A stretch of 64,000 nucleotides of DNA from Lachnospiraceae bacterium (GTDB taxonomy: Bacteria; Bacillota; Clostridia; Lachnospirales; Lachnospiraceae). The position numbers were made by a program, and so were the translations under genes. The notes beneath the pieces are model-generated. The model was given only the letters and a program-made list of their open reading frames with translations, did no database searches and was not told the origin of the DNA. Within the stretch, counting starts at the first letter, position 1; each line of letters begins with the position of its first letter. Shown here in pieces: positions 9,145 to 17,753 of the stretch. The stretch spans positions 49,401-113,400 of the forward strand of contig JAUNDG010000004.1 in assembly GCA_030526195.1 (NCBI GenBank). The letters run 5' to 3'.

Positions 9145-10455
9145 ATGATGAAAAATATGAACGACTACGACGCAAGCGAAGAGCGGCTTGACCACAAGCG
9201 TATGAAAGCTTCCGTGATCCTGTGTCTCGTGGCGATCCTCATCATCCTGGTGATGGCTCTGCTCATTGCCTTCCGGCTGGACACCCTGGACGTGACAGGC
9301 AATCATCACATCACGGATGAGGAACTTTCGGACATGACGGCAAAAAAGCCCCTGTGCTCCAACACGCTCATTTTCATGTTGCTCAATCGTCATCCCCGCA
9401 CCGACAATCCCTTTGTGGAAGATATCACCGCGGAATATATCGACCGGAACACGGTTCGGCTTCATGTAACGGAGAAGGACCTTATCGGTTACACCGCTTA
9501 CAACGGTGCTTACTGGTACTTTGATGAGCGGGGCGTGGTGCAGGTGCAGACCACCCGGCCCGAACGCGGGGACACTCCGGTGATCGAACCGGCGGGTGTG
9601 ATCCTGGAATCCGGCGCCGGCGAGGAAGTGCCGCTTGACGCTGTGCCGACCGAGGCGCTTAACACCGTGCCCGGTGAAGCGGGTGGTGCTATAGGCGAGG
9701 CACTCAATACCGTGCCTGAGGAAGCATATCCCGGTGCGGACGATGGAGCCGAGGCACCGACGGAAAACCCGGGCGCCGACGATGGTGCTCCGGCACCCAC
9801 TCCGGCGGAGAATCCCGGTGAGGACGATGGCGCTCCGACACCCACTCCGGCAGAAAATCCGGGAGAGGATGACGGCGCGACAGTGCCGCCTTCAGAAAAT
9901 GACGCAGCGGGCGCCGATGATGGTGCTTCGACACCAGATAACAATCCGGGAACTGCTGATGGTGCCGCAACACCCGATGCCGGCAATGACCCGGCAAGCG
10001 ACGATGCCGAAGACTCGGCACCGACCGATCCCACGGCGGGTCTTGACGATGGGGTTGAGGTGGAGACGGAAGAGGTCGCACCGGAGATCGATCCTTACGA
10101 AAATGGCACTGTGGAGCCCTGGCACATTCCGCTGGTCAAGGGGCTTTCCGTGACCCATGCGGCGGTGGGCGAAGTGCTGGCGGTGTCCGATCCCTCCATT
10201 TTCAGAACTCTGACTGTTCTGACTGAGCGCATCAACAAGCACGATATCGATCCTGATTACGTGCAGATCGAGAAGGACGGGACCCTCACCATGGTGTGCG
10301 GTTCCATCACCGTGCTCCTTGGCAAGGATCAGCATCTGGAGGAGAAGATCACTGAACTTTCCGGTATTCTGCCGGAGGCTCAGGGGCTTTCCGGGGTGCT
10401 TCATCTCGAGAGTTTTGACGGCACACAGAACCGCATTATTTTCGACCGCGTCTAA
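9145..10455 (+). CDS. FtsQ/DivIB-like division protein with a large acidic repeat insert
   Basis: The protein has a short cytoplasmic N-terminus, one membrane segment (about residues 22-43) and a POTRA-like domain beginning LDTLDVTGNHHITDEEL, as expected for FtsQ/DivIB, which links the early divisome to the septal synthase. At about residue 152 the usual beta domain is interrupted by about 150 residues with almost no basic residues, including four tandem units of the form NPGxDDGAxxPTPAE. The fold resumes with WHIPLVKGLSV. At 436 residues it is far longer than usual DivIB (about 260-290). The starts at 9145, 9148 and 9157 are all possible because no clear ribosome-binding site is visible. Its position before ftsZ supports the assignment. 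Confidence 0.85.
   Translation: MMKNMNDYDASEERLDHKRMKASVILCLVAILIILVMALLIAFRLDTLDVTGNHHITDEELSDMTAKKPLCSNTLIFMLLNRHPRTDNPFVEDITAEYIDRNTVRLHVTEKDLIGYTAYNGAYWYFDERGVVQVQTTRPERGDTPVIEPAGVILESGAGEEVPLDAVPTEALNTVPGEAGGAIGEALNTVPEEAYPGADDGAEAPTENPGADDGAPAPTPAENPGEDDGAPTPTPAENPGEDDGATVPPSENDAAGADDGASTPDNNPGTADGAATPDAGNDPASDDAEDSAPTDPTAGLDDGVEVETEEVAPEIDPYENGTVEPWHIPLVKGLSVTHAAVGEVLAVSDPSIFRTLTVLTERINKHDIDPDYVQIEKDGTLTMVCGSITVLLGKDQHLEEKITELSGILPEAQGLSGVLHLESFDGTQNRIIFDRV
9745..9985 (+). repeat. 45-bp tandem coding repeat inside ftsQ-like gene
   Basis: Several imperfect 15-codon units encode (E)NPG-(A/E)-DDGA-x-x-PTPA. The units have diverged at the DNA level, which suggests retention at protein level. 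The reverse strand is also open through this region, which is only a shadow of the repeat's composition. Confidence 0.75.
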
Positions 10456-10462
10456 AAAAAAC

Positions 10463-10491
10463 TTGCTTAAAAATGGTAAAACTAATAATAT
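10463..10491 (+). promoter_or_regulatory. Promoter of ftsZ
   Basis: TTGCTT (10463-10468) and TAATAT (10486-10491) are separated by 17 bp in an AT-rich 118-bp gap. The distance to the ftsZ start leaves an untranslated leader of about 75 nt. Confidence 0.55.
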
Positions 10492-10497
10492 GTAGAT

Positions 10498-10527
10498 ATA
10501 TATAGTCTGAAAATAATATCTATATAT
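10498..10527. repeat. AT-rich inverted repeat in the ftsZ leader
   Basis: ATATATAG (10498-10505) and CTATATAT (10520-10527) form an 8-bp inverted repeat directly downstream of the predicted -10. It could be an operator or a leader hairpin; no T-run follows. Confidence 0.4.
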
Positions 10528-10573
10528 CGTTTTGATTTTTGATAGAACTCACAGTTACAAAGGAGGTTTACCC

Positions 10574-11731
10574 GTGTTAGAAATCACATCCAATGAGATG
10601 GAATCCGCAGCCAAGATAATCGTTGTTGGTGTCGGCGGTGCCGGCAATAATGCCGTTAACAGAATGGTCGACGAAGCCATTGGCGGTGTGGAATTCGTTG
10701 GTGTCAATACAGATAAGCAGGCTCTGACACTCTGCAAAGCACCCACAGCTATCCAGATCGGCGAAAAGGTCACCAAGGGCCTTGGCGCCGGTGCCAAACC
10801 CGAAGTTGGTGAAATGGCAGCCGAAGAAAGCCAGGAAGAGATCAAACAGCTTCTGGCCGGTGCCGACATGGTCTTCGTGACCTGCGGTATGGGCGGCGGC
10901 ACAGGTACAGGCGGTGCTCCGGTTGTGGCCAAGATCGCCAAGGAACTGGGCTGTCTGACAGTCGGTGTTGTCACAAAGCCCTTCCGCTTTGAAGCCAAGA
11001 CACGTATGAACAATGCCATGTCCGGTATTGAAAAACTGAAAGAAAATGTGGATACACTGATCGTGATCCCGAATGATAAGCTGCTTGAGATCGTGGATCG
11101 CCGCACAACCATGCCGGAAGCGCTGAAGAAGGCTGACGAAGTCCTTCAGCAGGCTGTTCAGGGTATCACAGACCTTATCAACCTGCCGGCTCTGATCAAC
11201 CTCGACTTTGCCGATGTCAAGACTGTTATGACAAACGGCGGTGTGGCTCACATCGGTATCGGCGAAGCCAAGGGCGATGACAAGGCTCTTGAAGCTGTTC
11301 AGCAGGCCGTCGGCAGCCCGCTGCTTGAAACCACCATCACAGGTGCCAAGAACGTCATCATCAACATCCACGGTGATATTTCCCTTATGGATGCCAACGA
11401 TGCCGCTTCCTATGTTCAGGATCTGACTGGCGAAGATGCCAACATCATCTTCGGTGCTATGTATGATGATACAGAAGTGGATTCCTGCCGCATCACGGTT
11501 ATGGCCACAGGCCTTCAGGATGAGGATGCCGCTCCCGCTAAGAAGCCGGTTAACAGCGGTATGTTCCAGCAGCCGACTCGCCCGACAGCACCGGTCACAT
11601 CCAGACCGTCTTTCATGAGCCAGGCTCCGGTCGCCGAAAAGGCCCCGATGAACCTTCAGCAGCCGAGCATCAAATCAACCGTTCAGAAGAAGGATATCCA
11701 GATCCCGGATTTCCTCAGAAACAGAAAATAA
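10574..11731 (+). CDS. ftsZ: Cell division GTPase FtsZ
   Basis: FtsZ is the tubulin-like GTPase that polymerises into the Z ring. The 385-residue protein carries the tubulin signature [15 protein letters not shown], the T3/T5-like loops, a variable linker rich in proline and glutamine after residue about 320, and a conserved tail [12 protein letters not shown] that binds FtsA, SepF or EzrA-type partners. The start is a GTG at 10574 behind AAAGGAGGT, the strongest ribosome-binding site in the region; the open frame back to 10532 has only a TTG. No ftsA precedes it in this window. Confidence 0.98.
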   Translation: MLEITSNEMESAAKIIVVGVGGAGNNAVNRMVDEAIGGVEFVGVNTDKQALTLCKAPTAIQIGEKVTKGLGAGAKPEVGEMAAEESQEEIKQLLAGADMVFVTCGMGGGTGTGGAPVVAKIAKELGCLTVGVVTKPFRFEAKTRMNNAMSGIEKLKENVDTLIVIPNDKLLEIVDRRTTMPEALKKADEVLQQAVQGITDLINLPALINLDFADVKTVMTNGGVAHIGIGEAKGDDKALEAVQQAVGSPLLETTITGAKNVIINIHGDISLMDANDAASYVQDLTGEDANIIFGAMYDDTEVDSCRITVMATGLQDEDAAPAKKPVNSGMFQQPTRPTAPVTSRPSFMSQAPVAEKAPMNLQQPSIKSTVQKKDIQIPDFLRNRK

Positions 11732-11734
11732 ACT

Positions 11735-12184
11735 ATGAAGTGTCCGTTTTGCAGTCATGAGAATACCCGGGTCGTGGACTCACGTCCCGTAGACGACAAC
11801 ACAGCCATCCGCCGCCGTCGTATGTGCGATGCCTGCGGCAAGCGCTTTACCTCCTACGAAAAGGCCGATACCATTCCGCTGATGGTGGTCAAGAAGGATA
11901 AGAACCGTGAGGTTTTCGACAGAAGCAAAATCGAAGCCGGTGTCCTGAGAGCCTGTCACAAGCGGCCGGTCTCCGTGGATCAGGTGCGTGCGCTGGTGGA
12001 CGAGGTGGAAAATGATGTCTACAACGAAGGCGAGCGTGAGGTGGACAGCAACCACATTGGTGAGCTGGTCATGGCCAAGATCGAACGCCTGGATCCGGTG
12101 GCCTATGTCCGCTTTGCCAGCGTTTACCGCGAGTTCAAGGATGTGAACACCTTTATGGAAGAGCTGAAGCGCTTCATCCAGTAA
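11735..12184 (+). CDS. nrdR: Transcriptional repressor NrdR
   Basis: NrdR senses ATP and dATP through an ATP-cone domain and represses ribonucleotide reductase operons. The N-terminal zinc ribbon is visible as MKCPFCSHENTRVVDSR and RRMCDACGKRFTSYE (two CxxC pairs), followed by an ATP-cone starting MVVKKDKNREVFDRSKI. The length of 149 residues is standard. It begins 3 bp after the ftsZ stop without its own clear ribosome-binding site, so translation is probably coupled to ftsZ. Confidence 0.96.
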   Translation: MKCPFCSHENTRVVDSRPVDDNTAIRRRRMCDACGKRFTSYEKADTIPLMVVKKDKNREVFDRSKIEAGVLRACHKRPVSVDQVRALVDEVENDVYNEGEREVDSNHIGELVMAKIERLDPVAYVRFASVYREFKDVNTFMEELKRFIQ

Positions 12185-12258
12185 GCCTTGGATCGCCACA
12201 TGACCGGATCGGGTTCTGAGAAGAATCCGAAATGACGGCAAATTTCAAGTGAAGTCTA

Positions 12259-12296
12259 AGACGCAGTATGCTATAATTTGAATGCATACTGCGTCT
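12259..12296 (+). promoter_or_regulatory. 13-bp perfect inverted repeat with TGCTATAAT in its loop
   Basis: AGACGCAGTATGC (12259-12271) and GCATACTGCGTCT (12284-12296) are perfect inverted repeats around a 12-nt loop, followed by only four T residues (12296-12299). The loop contains TATAAT preceded by TGC, an extended -10 like those seen before cdsA, the Nudix gene, xdhC and the amidase. It may be the nrdR terminator, an operator around the pyrH promoter, or both. Confidence 0.6.
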
Positions 12297-12299
12297 TTT

Positions 12300-12478
12300 C
12301 ACATTGTGCAGATGGTGCGAAGCGAAGCATTTTCGACAGACATCAACATCGTTTAAGAAAATGAGGTATCGGCCGAAACAGACTCATTTTCTCAAAGAGA
12401 AGTGGAGCGGCGGAAACAGACTCATTTTCAAAAATGGGTATGAGAAAGGCGCAAGAATAACAGTCCGGCCCGGGGCCG
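12300..12478. repeat. CATTTTC-rich leader upstream of pyrH
   Basis: The 307-bp gap between nrdR and pyrH holds no gene that I can support. After the inverted repeat it contains four CATTTTC/GAAAATG copies (about 12327, 12355, 12385, 12423), two of them inside copies of a longer repeat: GAAACAGACTCATTTTC at 12375-12391 and 12413-12429. The second copy belongs to a 34-nt unit (12396-12429) that recurs at 55058-55091. Confidence 0.6.
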
Positions 12479-12491
12479 GGGAGGTATGATT

Positions 12492-13187
12492 ATGAAAAGA
12501 ATTTTGCTGAAACTGAGCGGTGAGGCTCTGGCAGGCGATAAGCATACGGGTTTTGACGAGGCTACCTGCGTCAGAGTGGCCGGTCAGGTCAAGTCACTGG
12601 TGGATGAAGGTTATGAGATCGGCATTGTCATCGGCGGCGGCAACTTCTGGAGAGGTCGCAGCTCCGAAAATATCGATCGCACCAAGGCCGATCAGATCGG
12701 CATGCTGGCCACCGTCATGAATTGTCTGTATGTGTCCGAGATCTTCCGTTCACAGGGCATGAAGACCGACGTGCTCACACCCTTTGCCGTGGGCGCTTTC
12801 ACAGGTCTTTTCTCTAAGGATAAGGCTAATGAAGGTTTCGCCGAGGGCAAGGTTATGTTCTTTGCCGGCGGTGTGGGACATCCCTATTTCTCAACGGATA
12901 CCGCCACTGTGCTGCGGGCCATTGAGATCGAAGCCGAGGAGATCCTGCTGGCCAAGTCCATCGACGGCGTTTACGACAGCGATCCGAAGCTGAATCCCAA
13001 CGCGAAAAAATATGATGTCATCAGCATTGAGGACGTGGTGGCCCAGGGCCTTCAGGTCGTGGACAGCACAGCTTCTATTCTGGCAAAGGAAAATCACATG
13101 GCCATGCGTGTCTTCCACCTGGGTGAGGAGAACAGCATCGTCAATGCAGCACACGGAAGTAACGCCGGCACACTGGTGACGGCGTAA
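12492..13187 (+). CDS. pyrH: UMP kinase
   Basis: PyrH phosphorylates UMP to UDP and belongs to the amino-acid-kinase fold, unlike eukaryotic UMP kinases. The protein begins MKRILLKLSGEALAG, has the glycine-rich GIVIGGGNFWRGR and the DTATVLRAIEIEAEEILLAKSIDGVYDSDPK stretch typical of the family. Of two in-frame ATGs I choose 12492 because GGGGAGG (12478-12484) is 7 bp away; the one at 12486 is too close. It is 231 residues. tsf and rpsB, frequent upstream partners, are not present. Confidence 0.97.
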   Translation: MKRILLKLSGEALAGDKHTGFDEATCVRVAGQVKSLVDEGYEIGIVIGGGNFWRGRSSENIDRTKADQIGMLATVMNCLYVSEIFRSQGMKTDVLTPFAVGAFTGLFSKDKANEGFAEGKVMFFAGGVGHPYFSTDTATVLRAIEIEAEEILLAKSIDGVYDSDPKLNPNAKKYDVISIEDVVAQGLQVVDSTASILAKENHMAMRVFHLGEENSIVNAAHGSNAGTLVTA

Positions 13188-13209
13188 CAGATAAAAAGGA
13201 GAACGCGTT

Positions 13210-13764
13210 ATGAGTGAAAAAACACAGGTTTATGAAGAGAAAATGGAAAAATCCCTGAAGAATCTGCAGAACGAGCTTCAGAGCATCCGAGCCGGCAGAG
13301 CCAATCCCCATGTTCTGGACAAAGTGACAGTGGACTACTATGGCTCACCGACAGCCCTTAACCAGGTGGCCAATGTCTCTGTTCCGGAAGCCCGCATCAT
13401 TCAGATCGCTCCCTGGGAACCGAAGATGGTCAAGGCCATCGTGAAGGCTATCCAGATGTCTGATCTGGGTCTTAACCCGATGGAAGACGGCAAGGTTATC
13501 CGTCTGATGTTCCCGGAACTGACAGAAGACAGACGTAAAGAACTGGTCAAGGATGTTAAGAAGAAAGGCGAAGACGCTAAGGTCGCCTGCCGTAACATCC
13601 GTCGTGACGGCAACGATGCCTGCAAGAAAATGAAAAAGCAGGATGGTATCTCAGAGGATGAGATCGCCGATATCGAAGATGAACTTGGTAAACTGACTGA
13701 CAAGTATATCAAGAAGATCGAGGCTGCTGTCGAAGAAAAATCCAAGGAGATCATGACAGTTTGA
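13210..13764 (+). CDS. frr: Ribosome recycling factor
   Basis: RRF with EF-G splits post-termination ribosomes. The 184-residue protein has the helical bundle pattern and the diagnostic LQSIRAGRANPHVLDKV and RVPVPEx-equivalent LMFPELTEDRRKELVKDVKK segments. It follows pyrH after 22 bp with AAAAGGAG in front. Its stop overlaps the dxr start. Confidence 0.97.
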   Translation: MSEKTQVYEEKMEKSLKNLQNELQSIRAGRANPHVLDKVTVDYYGSPTALNQVANVSVPEARIIQIAPWEPKMVKAIVKAIQMSDLGLNPMEDGKVIRLMFPELTEDRRKELVKDVKKKGEDAKVACRNIRRDGNDACKKMKKQDGISEDEIADIEDELGKLTDKYIKKIEAAVEEKSKEIMTV

Positions 13765-14915
13765 AAAAGATTGCGATTCTGGGCTCCACCGGTTCGATGG
13801 GGCGTCAGTCTCTTGATGTGGCAAGACTTCATCCCGATCGCTTTGAGGTGACGGCTTTGTCCTGTCTGCACAGCATTGACCTTCTGGAGGAACAGATCCG
13901 GGAGTTCAAGCCGGCTATTGCCGCTGTGTACGATGAGGCCGGGGCCAAAGAACTGGCCTCACGCGTGGCTGATCTGCCGGTCAGAGTTCTGTCCGGTATG
14001 GAGGGCCTTCTGGTGCTGGCAAAGGAAAGCGGCGCCGATACCCTGCTCACCTGCATTGTGGGTATGATCGGCATCCGCCCCACCGTGGCGGCTCTGGAAG
14101 CCGGGCTTGATATTGCGTTGGCCAACAAGGAGACACTTGTGACCGCCGGCCATATCATCATGCCCCTGGCTAAAAAAATGGGCGTGAAGATCCTGCCGGT
14201 GGATTCGGAGCACTCCGCCATTTTCCAGTCGCTGCAGGACAAAGCGGATTCAAAGATCCGCCGCATTCTGCTGACGGCTTCCGGCGGCCCGTTTTTCACC
14301 TATACGGCTGAACAGCTCAAAACTGTGACAGCCGCGGATGCCCTGAAGCATCCCACCTGGACCATGGGTCCCAAGATTACCATCGACTCGGCCTCTATGG
14401 TCAACAAGGGTCTGGAAGTCATGGAAGCCAAGTGGCTTTTTGACGTGTCCCTTGATCAGATTGAAGTGGTGATCCAGCGGGAGAGTATCCTTCATTCCGC
14501 CGTGGAATATGAGGACAGCTCCATTATCGGTCAGTTCGGTCCCTCGGATATGCGGATCGCTATCCAGTATGCCCTGACCTACCCGGACCACATGCCGTCC
14601 CCCACACAGCCCCTTGATTTTACAAAGCTGAGCGCGCTTCATTTCGATCAGCCCCGTAATGATCTTTTTAAGGGTCTGCCGCTGGCCTATGAAGCCATGC
14701 GGGCGGGTGGTTCCATGCCCACGGTCTACAACGCGGCCAACGAATGGGCCAATGACAAGTTCCGCAAGAACCTCATCGGCTTTACAGATATCTACGACGT
14801 CATCGAGGGGGCTATGGATGCCCATACCGTCATCGCGGATCCGGATATGGAAACCGTAGTGGGCCTCTTTGACAAGATCTGGTCGGACCTCGACGGCAAG
14901 TTTGCCGCTCGCTGA
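13761..14915 (+). CDS. dxr: 1-deoxy-D-xylulose-5-phosphate reductoisomerase
   Basis: DXR makes 2-C-methyl-D-erythritol 4-phosphate with NADPH, the committed step of the MEP isoprenoid pathway. The N-terminus KKIAILGSTGSMGRQSLDV is the NADPH-binding loop; LANKETLVTAG, the metal-site PVDSEHSAIFQSL, and the LTASGGPF and KITIDSASMVNKGLE motifs are all present. The start is TTG at 13761, overlapping the frr stop by four bases (TTGA), with AAGGAGA 10 bp upstream. At 384 residues it is complete. uppS, normally between frr and dxr or cdsA, is missing here. Confidence 0.97.
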   Translation: MKKIAILGSTGSMGRQSLDVARLHPDRFEVTALSCLHSIDLLEEQIREFKPAIAAVYDEAGAKELASRVADLPVRVLSGMEGLLVLAKESGADTLLTCIVGMIGIRPTVAALEAGLDIALANKETLVTAGHIIMPLAKKMGVKILPVDSEHSAIFQSLQDKADSKIRRILLTASGGPFFTYTAEQLKTVTAADALKHPTWTMGPKITIDSASMVNKGLEVMEAKWLFDVSLDQIEVVIQRESILHSAVEYEDSSIIGQFGPSDMRIAIQYALTYPDHMPSPTQPLDFTKLSALHFDQPRNDLFKGLPLAYEAMRAGGSMPTVYNAANEWANDKFRKNLIGFTDIYDVIEGAMDAHTVIADPDMETVVGLFDKIWSDLDGKFAAR

Positions 14916-14916
14916 G

Positions 14917-14963
14917 CCGGACGATACTGTCCGGTGTTCTGCAGACGCATGACAAATCGTCTG
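14917..14963 (+). other. Two hairpins in the dxr-lpd gap
   Basis: CCGGAC-gatact-GTCCGG (14917-14934) and CAGACG / CGTCTG (14942-14963) are perfect 6-bp hairpins immediately after dxr. Neither has a T-run, so their role (mRNA processing, attenuation or none) is open. Confidence 0.4.
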
Positions 14964-15090
14964 GCGTCGGTTCGATGAGCATAAAAGCACAGGCGGCAAA
15001 GGTCATCGCATGCTCTTAGGAAATCCGCGTGCATGCTTTGCCGGCTGGTTTGACTCCGATAATTCCGTGCATCGAGAAGGATGCTGGGTA

Positions 15091-16764
15091 ATGAAGGAAA
15101 ACATGAACAAACAGTATGATATTGCCGTGATCGGCGGGGGTCCCGCCGGTTACACGGCCGCACTCACAGCCGCCCGTCAAGGAGCGGCTGTCGTTTTATT
15201 CGAAAAAGAACATTTAGGCGGTGTCTGCACCAACCGGGGCTGTGTGCCCATGAAGACCTATCTGGCCACCGCCTCGGCTCTTGAGAAGGCAAGCCGGTTG
15301 GATGTGCTCAATATCCGGACTTCCGCTTCCTTCGAAAATGAGGCTGCGGCTTGTTCCATTACGTATCACGTGGATATGGCCGGCCTCAAAAAGCGGAAGG
15401 ACGGGGTGATCGCGCAGCTGCGAAGCGGCATCGAAGCCCTGCTGCGCAGTTCCGGTGTTGCCATTGTGCCGGCGGAAGCGAAACTTGAGAAAGTTGCGAA
15501 CCGGACCATTGTAGAAGAGACTGTTGCGTGCAGTGGTGGCAATAGTGATGCATTCTGCATCAGTGCCGGCGAGGACATTTACAGCGCTCGCCGCGTTATC
15601 CTGTGCTGCGGCAGCCGTCCGATGGCCCTGTCATTCTCCAAAGACTCAGACACGGCAGATGCAGTGGAAGCGCAAGAGGCATCGCCTGTATTGACAGACT
15701 CGGCGCACCAGGCAACATGTGTTATGCCGGCGGAAGATCTCTTTGCATTGGAGGAGCGACCTGACCGTCTGGTGCTCATCGGCGGTGGTGTCGTGGGCTG
15801 TGAAATGGCCGCGGCTTACGCGGCTTTTGGCACAGCGGTGACCATCGTGGAATGTGCCGGTGAGATTCTGACTGGTTTTGATAAGGACATCCAGCGCCAG
15901 TGTGCTCGATCTTTAAAGGAGCAGGGCGTTGACATCCGGCTTAACATGACTGTCACGGCGGTGAACGCTGAGGCTGTTATCCTGTCTGACGGACAGATTC
16001 TGCCATTGTCGGCAAAGAGCCTTGTGGCATTTGCCGCCGGTCGTCGGCCGGTGTGGGAGGCCCTGGGCATTTTCCGGGAACAGGTGATGGCAGAAGATGG
16101 CCGTAGCCTTGTGGTCAGTGACTATCTGGAAACCACGGTGCCGGGCCTTTATGTCTGCGGCGATATGACGGGCCGGGCTCATCTGGCCCACGAAGCCACC
16201 GCCATGGGCGAAGTGGCGGCCGCGCATGCGGTGCGAAGCCTCGGTGCAAAAGGTGGCGCCGGTAACCCCATTTCTGAGACACAAGAATCCCGTGTCGGTA
16301 AAACAGCACAAGGCATTGGGTGCGTTCAGTCAGAAGTTGCCGCACAGAGCGCGGGGTCGGAGAACAGCCACATTTTCGTAAAAGAAAATGTCCCGGTCTG
16401 CCTCTACGTCCTGCCGGAAATGGCGGGCATTGGCCTGACGGAACAGAAAGCGCGTGAGCGGGGCGGTATTAAGATTGGTAAGTTCCCGCTGACTTACAAT
16501 GCCCGGGCCATGGCCGAGGGGGGTAAGAGCGGGTTCGTGAAGGTGATCGCCGATGAGGTTGATGGCCGGATCCTGGGTGTCCACATGGTGGGCGACCGGG
16601 CCACGGATCTTATTGCGGAAGCCAAGGTGATGATGGATCAGAACATGACCATTTTCGCGGCCGCCGCGGTGATCCATCCCCATCCCACCTATGCGGAGGC
16701 GCTGTACGAGGCCTGCCGCGATGCGGCCGGGATGTGCCTCAACCTGCCGCTGCGTCGGCGATAA
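15091..16764 (+). CDS. lpdA: Dihydrolipoamide dehydrogenase-type flavoprotein
   Basis: The family reoxidises dihydrolipoyl groups of keto-acid dehydrogenases or the glycine cleavage system with NAD. The N-terminus contains the FAD loop VIGGGPAGYTAA and the redox pair GGVCTNRGCVPMK; a second dinucleotide fold (LIGGGVVGCEMAAAYAAFG), the FAD site GLYVCGDMTGRAHLAHEA and the catalytic IHPHPTYAEAL end are intact. At 557 residues it is about 90 longer than usual. The extra length lies mainly around residues 180-215 and 390-430; the latter holds an ACATTTTC/GAAAATGT palindrome. The upstream frame is open to 15010, but AGAAGGA 9 bp before 15091 favours this start (15103 is also possible). No E2, E3-operon or GcvH gene is adjacent. 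Confidence 0.88.
   Translation: MKENMNKQYDIAVIGGGPAGYTAALTAARQGAAVVLFEKEHLGGVCTNRGCVPMKTYLATASALEKASRLDVLNIRTSASFENEAAACSITYHVDMAGLKKRKDGVIAQLRSGIEALLRSSGVAIVPAEAKLEKVANRTIVEETVACSGGNSDAFCISAGEDIYSARRVILCCGSRPMALSFSKDSDTADAVEAQEASPVLTDSAHQATCVMPAEDLFALEERPDRLVLIGGGVVGCEMAAAYAAFGTAVTIVECAGEILTGFDKDIQRQCARSLKEQGVDIRLNMTVTAVNAEAVILSDGQILPLSAKSLVAFAAGRRPVWEALGIFREQVMAEDGRSLVVSDYLETTVPGLYVCGDMTGRAHLAHEATAMGEVAAAHAVRSLGAKGGAGNPISETQESRVGKTAQGIGCVQSEVAAQSAGSENSHIFVKENVPVCLYVLPEMAGIGLTEQKARERGGIKIGKFPLTYNARAMAEGGKSGFVKVIADEVDGRILGVHMVGDRATDLIAEAKVMMDQNMTIFAAAAVIHPHPTYAEALYEACRDAAGMCLNLPLRRR
16370..16391. repeat. CATTTTC palindrome inside lpdA
   Basis: ACATTTTC (16370-16377) and GAAAATGT (16384-16391) form an 8-bp perfect inverted repeat with a 6-nt loop. 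It lies in a non-conserved, inserted stretch of the flavoprotein just before the conserved NVPVCLYVLPEMAGIGL segment. Confidence 0.65.
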
Positions 16765-16804
16765 GATAACAAGGTTCCGGCGGGTGCTTGGTATTATGAA
16801 ATAA

Positions 16805-17569
16805 TCAGCGGCGATAAATCCAGGCCTCGGAGGCCAGTTTCTGCCGATGCTGCTCCGGTTCCCGAAGATCCACACCAGGCTCATCCTGGGGCAGGATCGT
16901 GGCTTCCAGCACGTCGCTGAGGGCGGACTGGAGGGCACTGATGAAGGCCTCTGTTGTCATATCCCGGGGCAGGAGCGGCCGGATGTTGGTGACGCGGCTC
17001 CGCACAGAATCGATGCCGTGGGAGGCCAGCTTTTCCGCCGACGGGGTCAGGATCCGGGTCAGAGTCTCGAGATCCGTGTCGAAGAGGAGACAGCCGTGAT
17101 GCAAAAGGCGGCCGTTCCGCTCCATTTCCGCGGTGCCGCAGATCTTTCGCCGGCTCCCGTCGGGGCCGGTGACCAGAAGGTCGTTCCGGGCACTGAGGCA
17201 GGCCGGCAGCCCCATTTTCGAAAGAGCGTAAGCTAAGGTGCCCGAAAATGTCCCGTCTGTTAAGCAGCTTGTGTCGTCGGCATTGAGGATGAAACTGTAA
17301 TTGACATTGCCGCTGTCGTGATAAACGGCACCCCCGCCGGTGGGACGGCGGACGATGGCGATGCCCAGGCTGCGGGCCAGCTCCGGGTCCAACTCCTGAG
17401 CGACACTCTGATGGCGGCCCACCACCACGGCCGGGTCATTTTGCCACAGCAGCACCAGAGGCGGCAGATCCGGATGGTCCAGGAGGGTCTGCTCCAGGGC
17501 CAGATTGAAGTAGGGGTCGCGCCGGGTGGTGCGGCAGATGAAAATGGGTTTGCCGGCTGATCGTGTCAT
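16805..17569 (-). CDS. lplA: Lipoate--protein ligase A, catalytic domain
   Basis: LplA-type enzymes activate lipoate with ATP and attach it to lysines of E2 or GcvH proteins. The protein has the biotin/lipoate ligase fold signature RRPTGGGAVYHDSGNVNYSF and an early WQNDPAVVVGRHQ. At 254 residues it lacks the C-terminal accessory domain of the E. coli enzyme and so may need a partner subunit. It is convergent with lpdA (40 bp between stops), a clear functional pairing around lipoate. An in-gene CATTTTCG (17213) / CGAAAATG (17243) inverted pair is present. Confidence 0.9.
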   Translation of the reverse strand: MTRSAGKPIFICRTTRRDPYFNLALEQTLLDHPDLPPLVLLWQNDPAVVVGRHQSVAQELDPELARSLGIAIVRRPTGGGAVYHDSGNVNYSFILNADDTSCLTDGTFSGTLAYALSKMGLPACLSARNDLLVTGPDGSRRKICGTAEMERNGRLLHHGCLLFDTDLETLTRILTPSAEKLASHGIDSVRSRVTNIRPLLPRDMTTEAFISALQSALSDVLEATILPQDEPGVDLREPEQHRQKLASEAWIYRR

Positions 17570-17682
17570 GGTGTCATGTTCCTCGCAGTGTCATGATATC
17601 GGTGGGGTTATCAGGCTGATCGATGACTGATGAAAATGCCGTCGATGAGCGCCTTGGTATTGTTATTATACCATTGTGGTCT

Positions 17683-17712
17683 CTGTCAAAAAAAGAAAGA
17701 GTGTGCTATAAT
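17683..17712 (+). promoter_or_regulatory. Promoter of cdsA-rseP
   Basis: CTGTCA (17683-17688) and TATAAT (17707-17712) are 18 bp apart, and the -10 is preceded by TGC, giving an extended -10. It lies 42 bp before the cdsA start. Confidence 0.65.
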
Positions 17713-17753
17713 GGCGTGAGAATCTCCGTAAATACGTCAAGGAGGCGCAAAAC

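Noticed and set aside
9510-10034. Reverse-strand frame rich in Ser, Pro and Ala
   Set aside because: It mirrors the repeat section of the ftsQ-like gene; repetitive codons open several frames at once.
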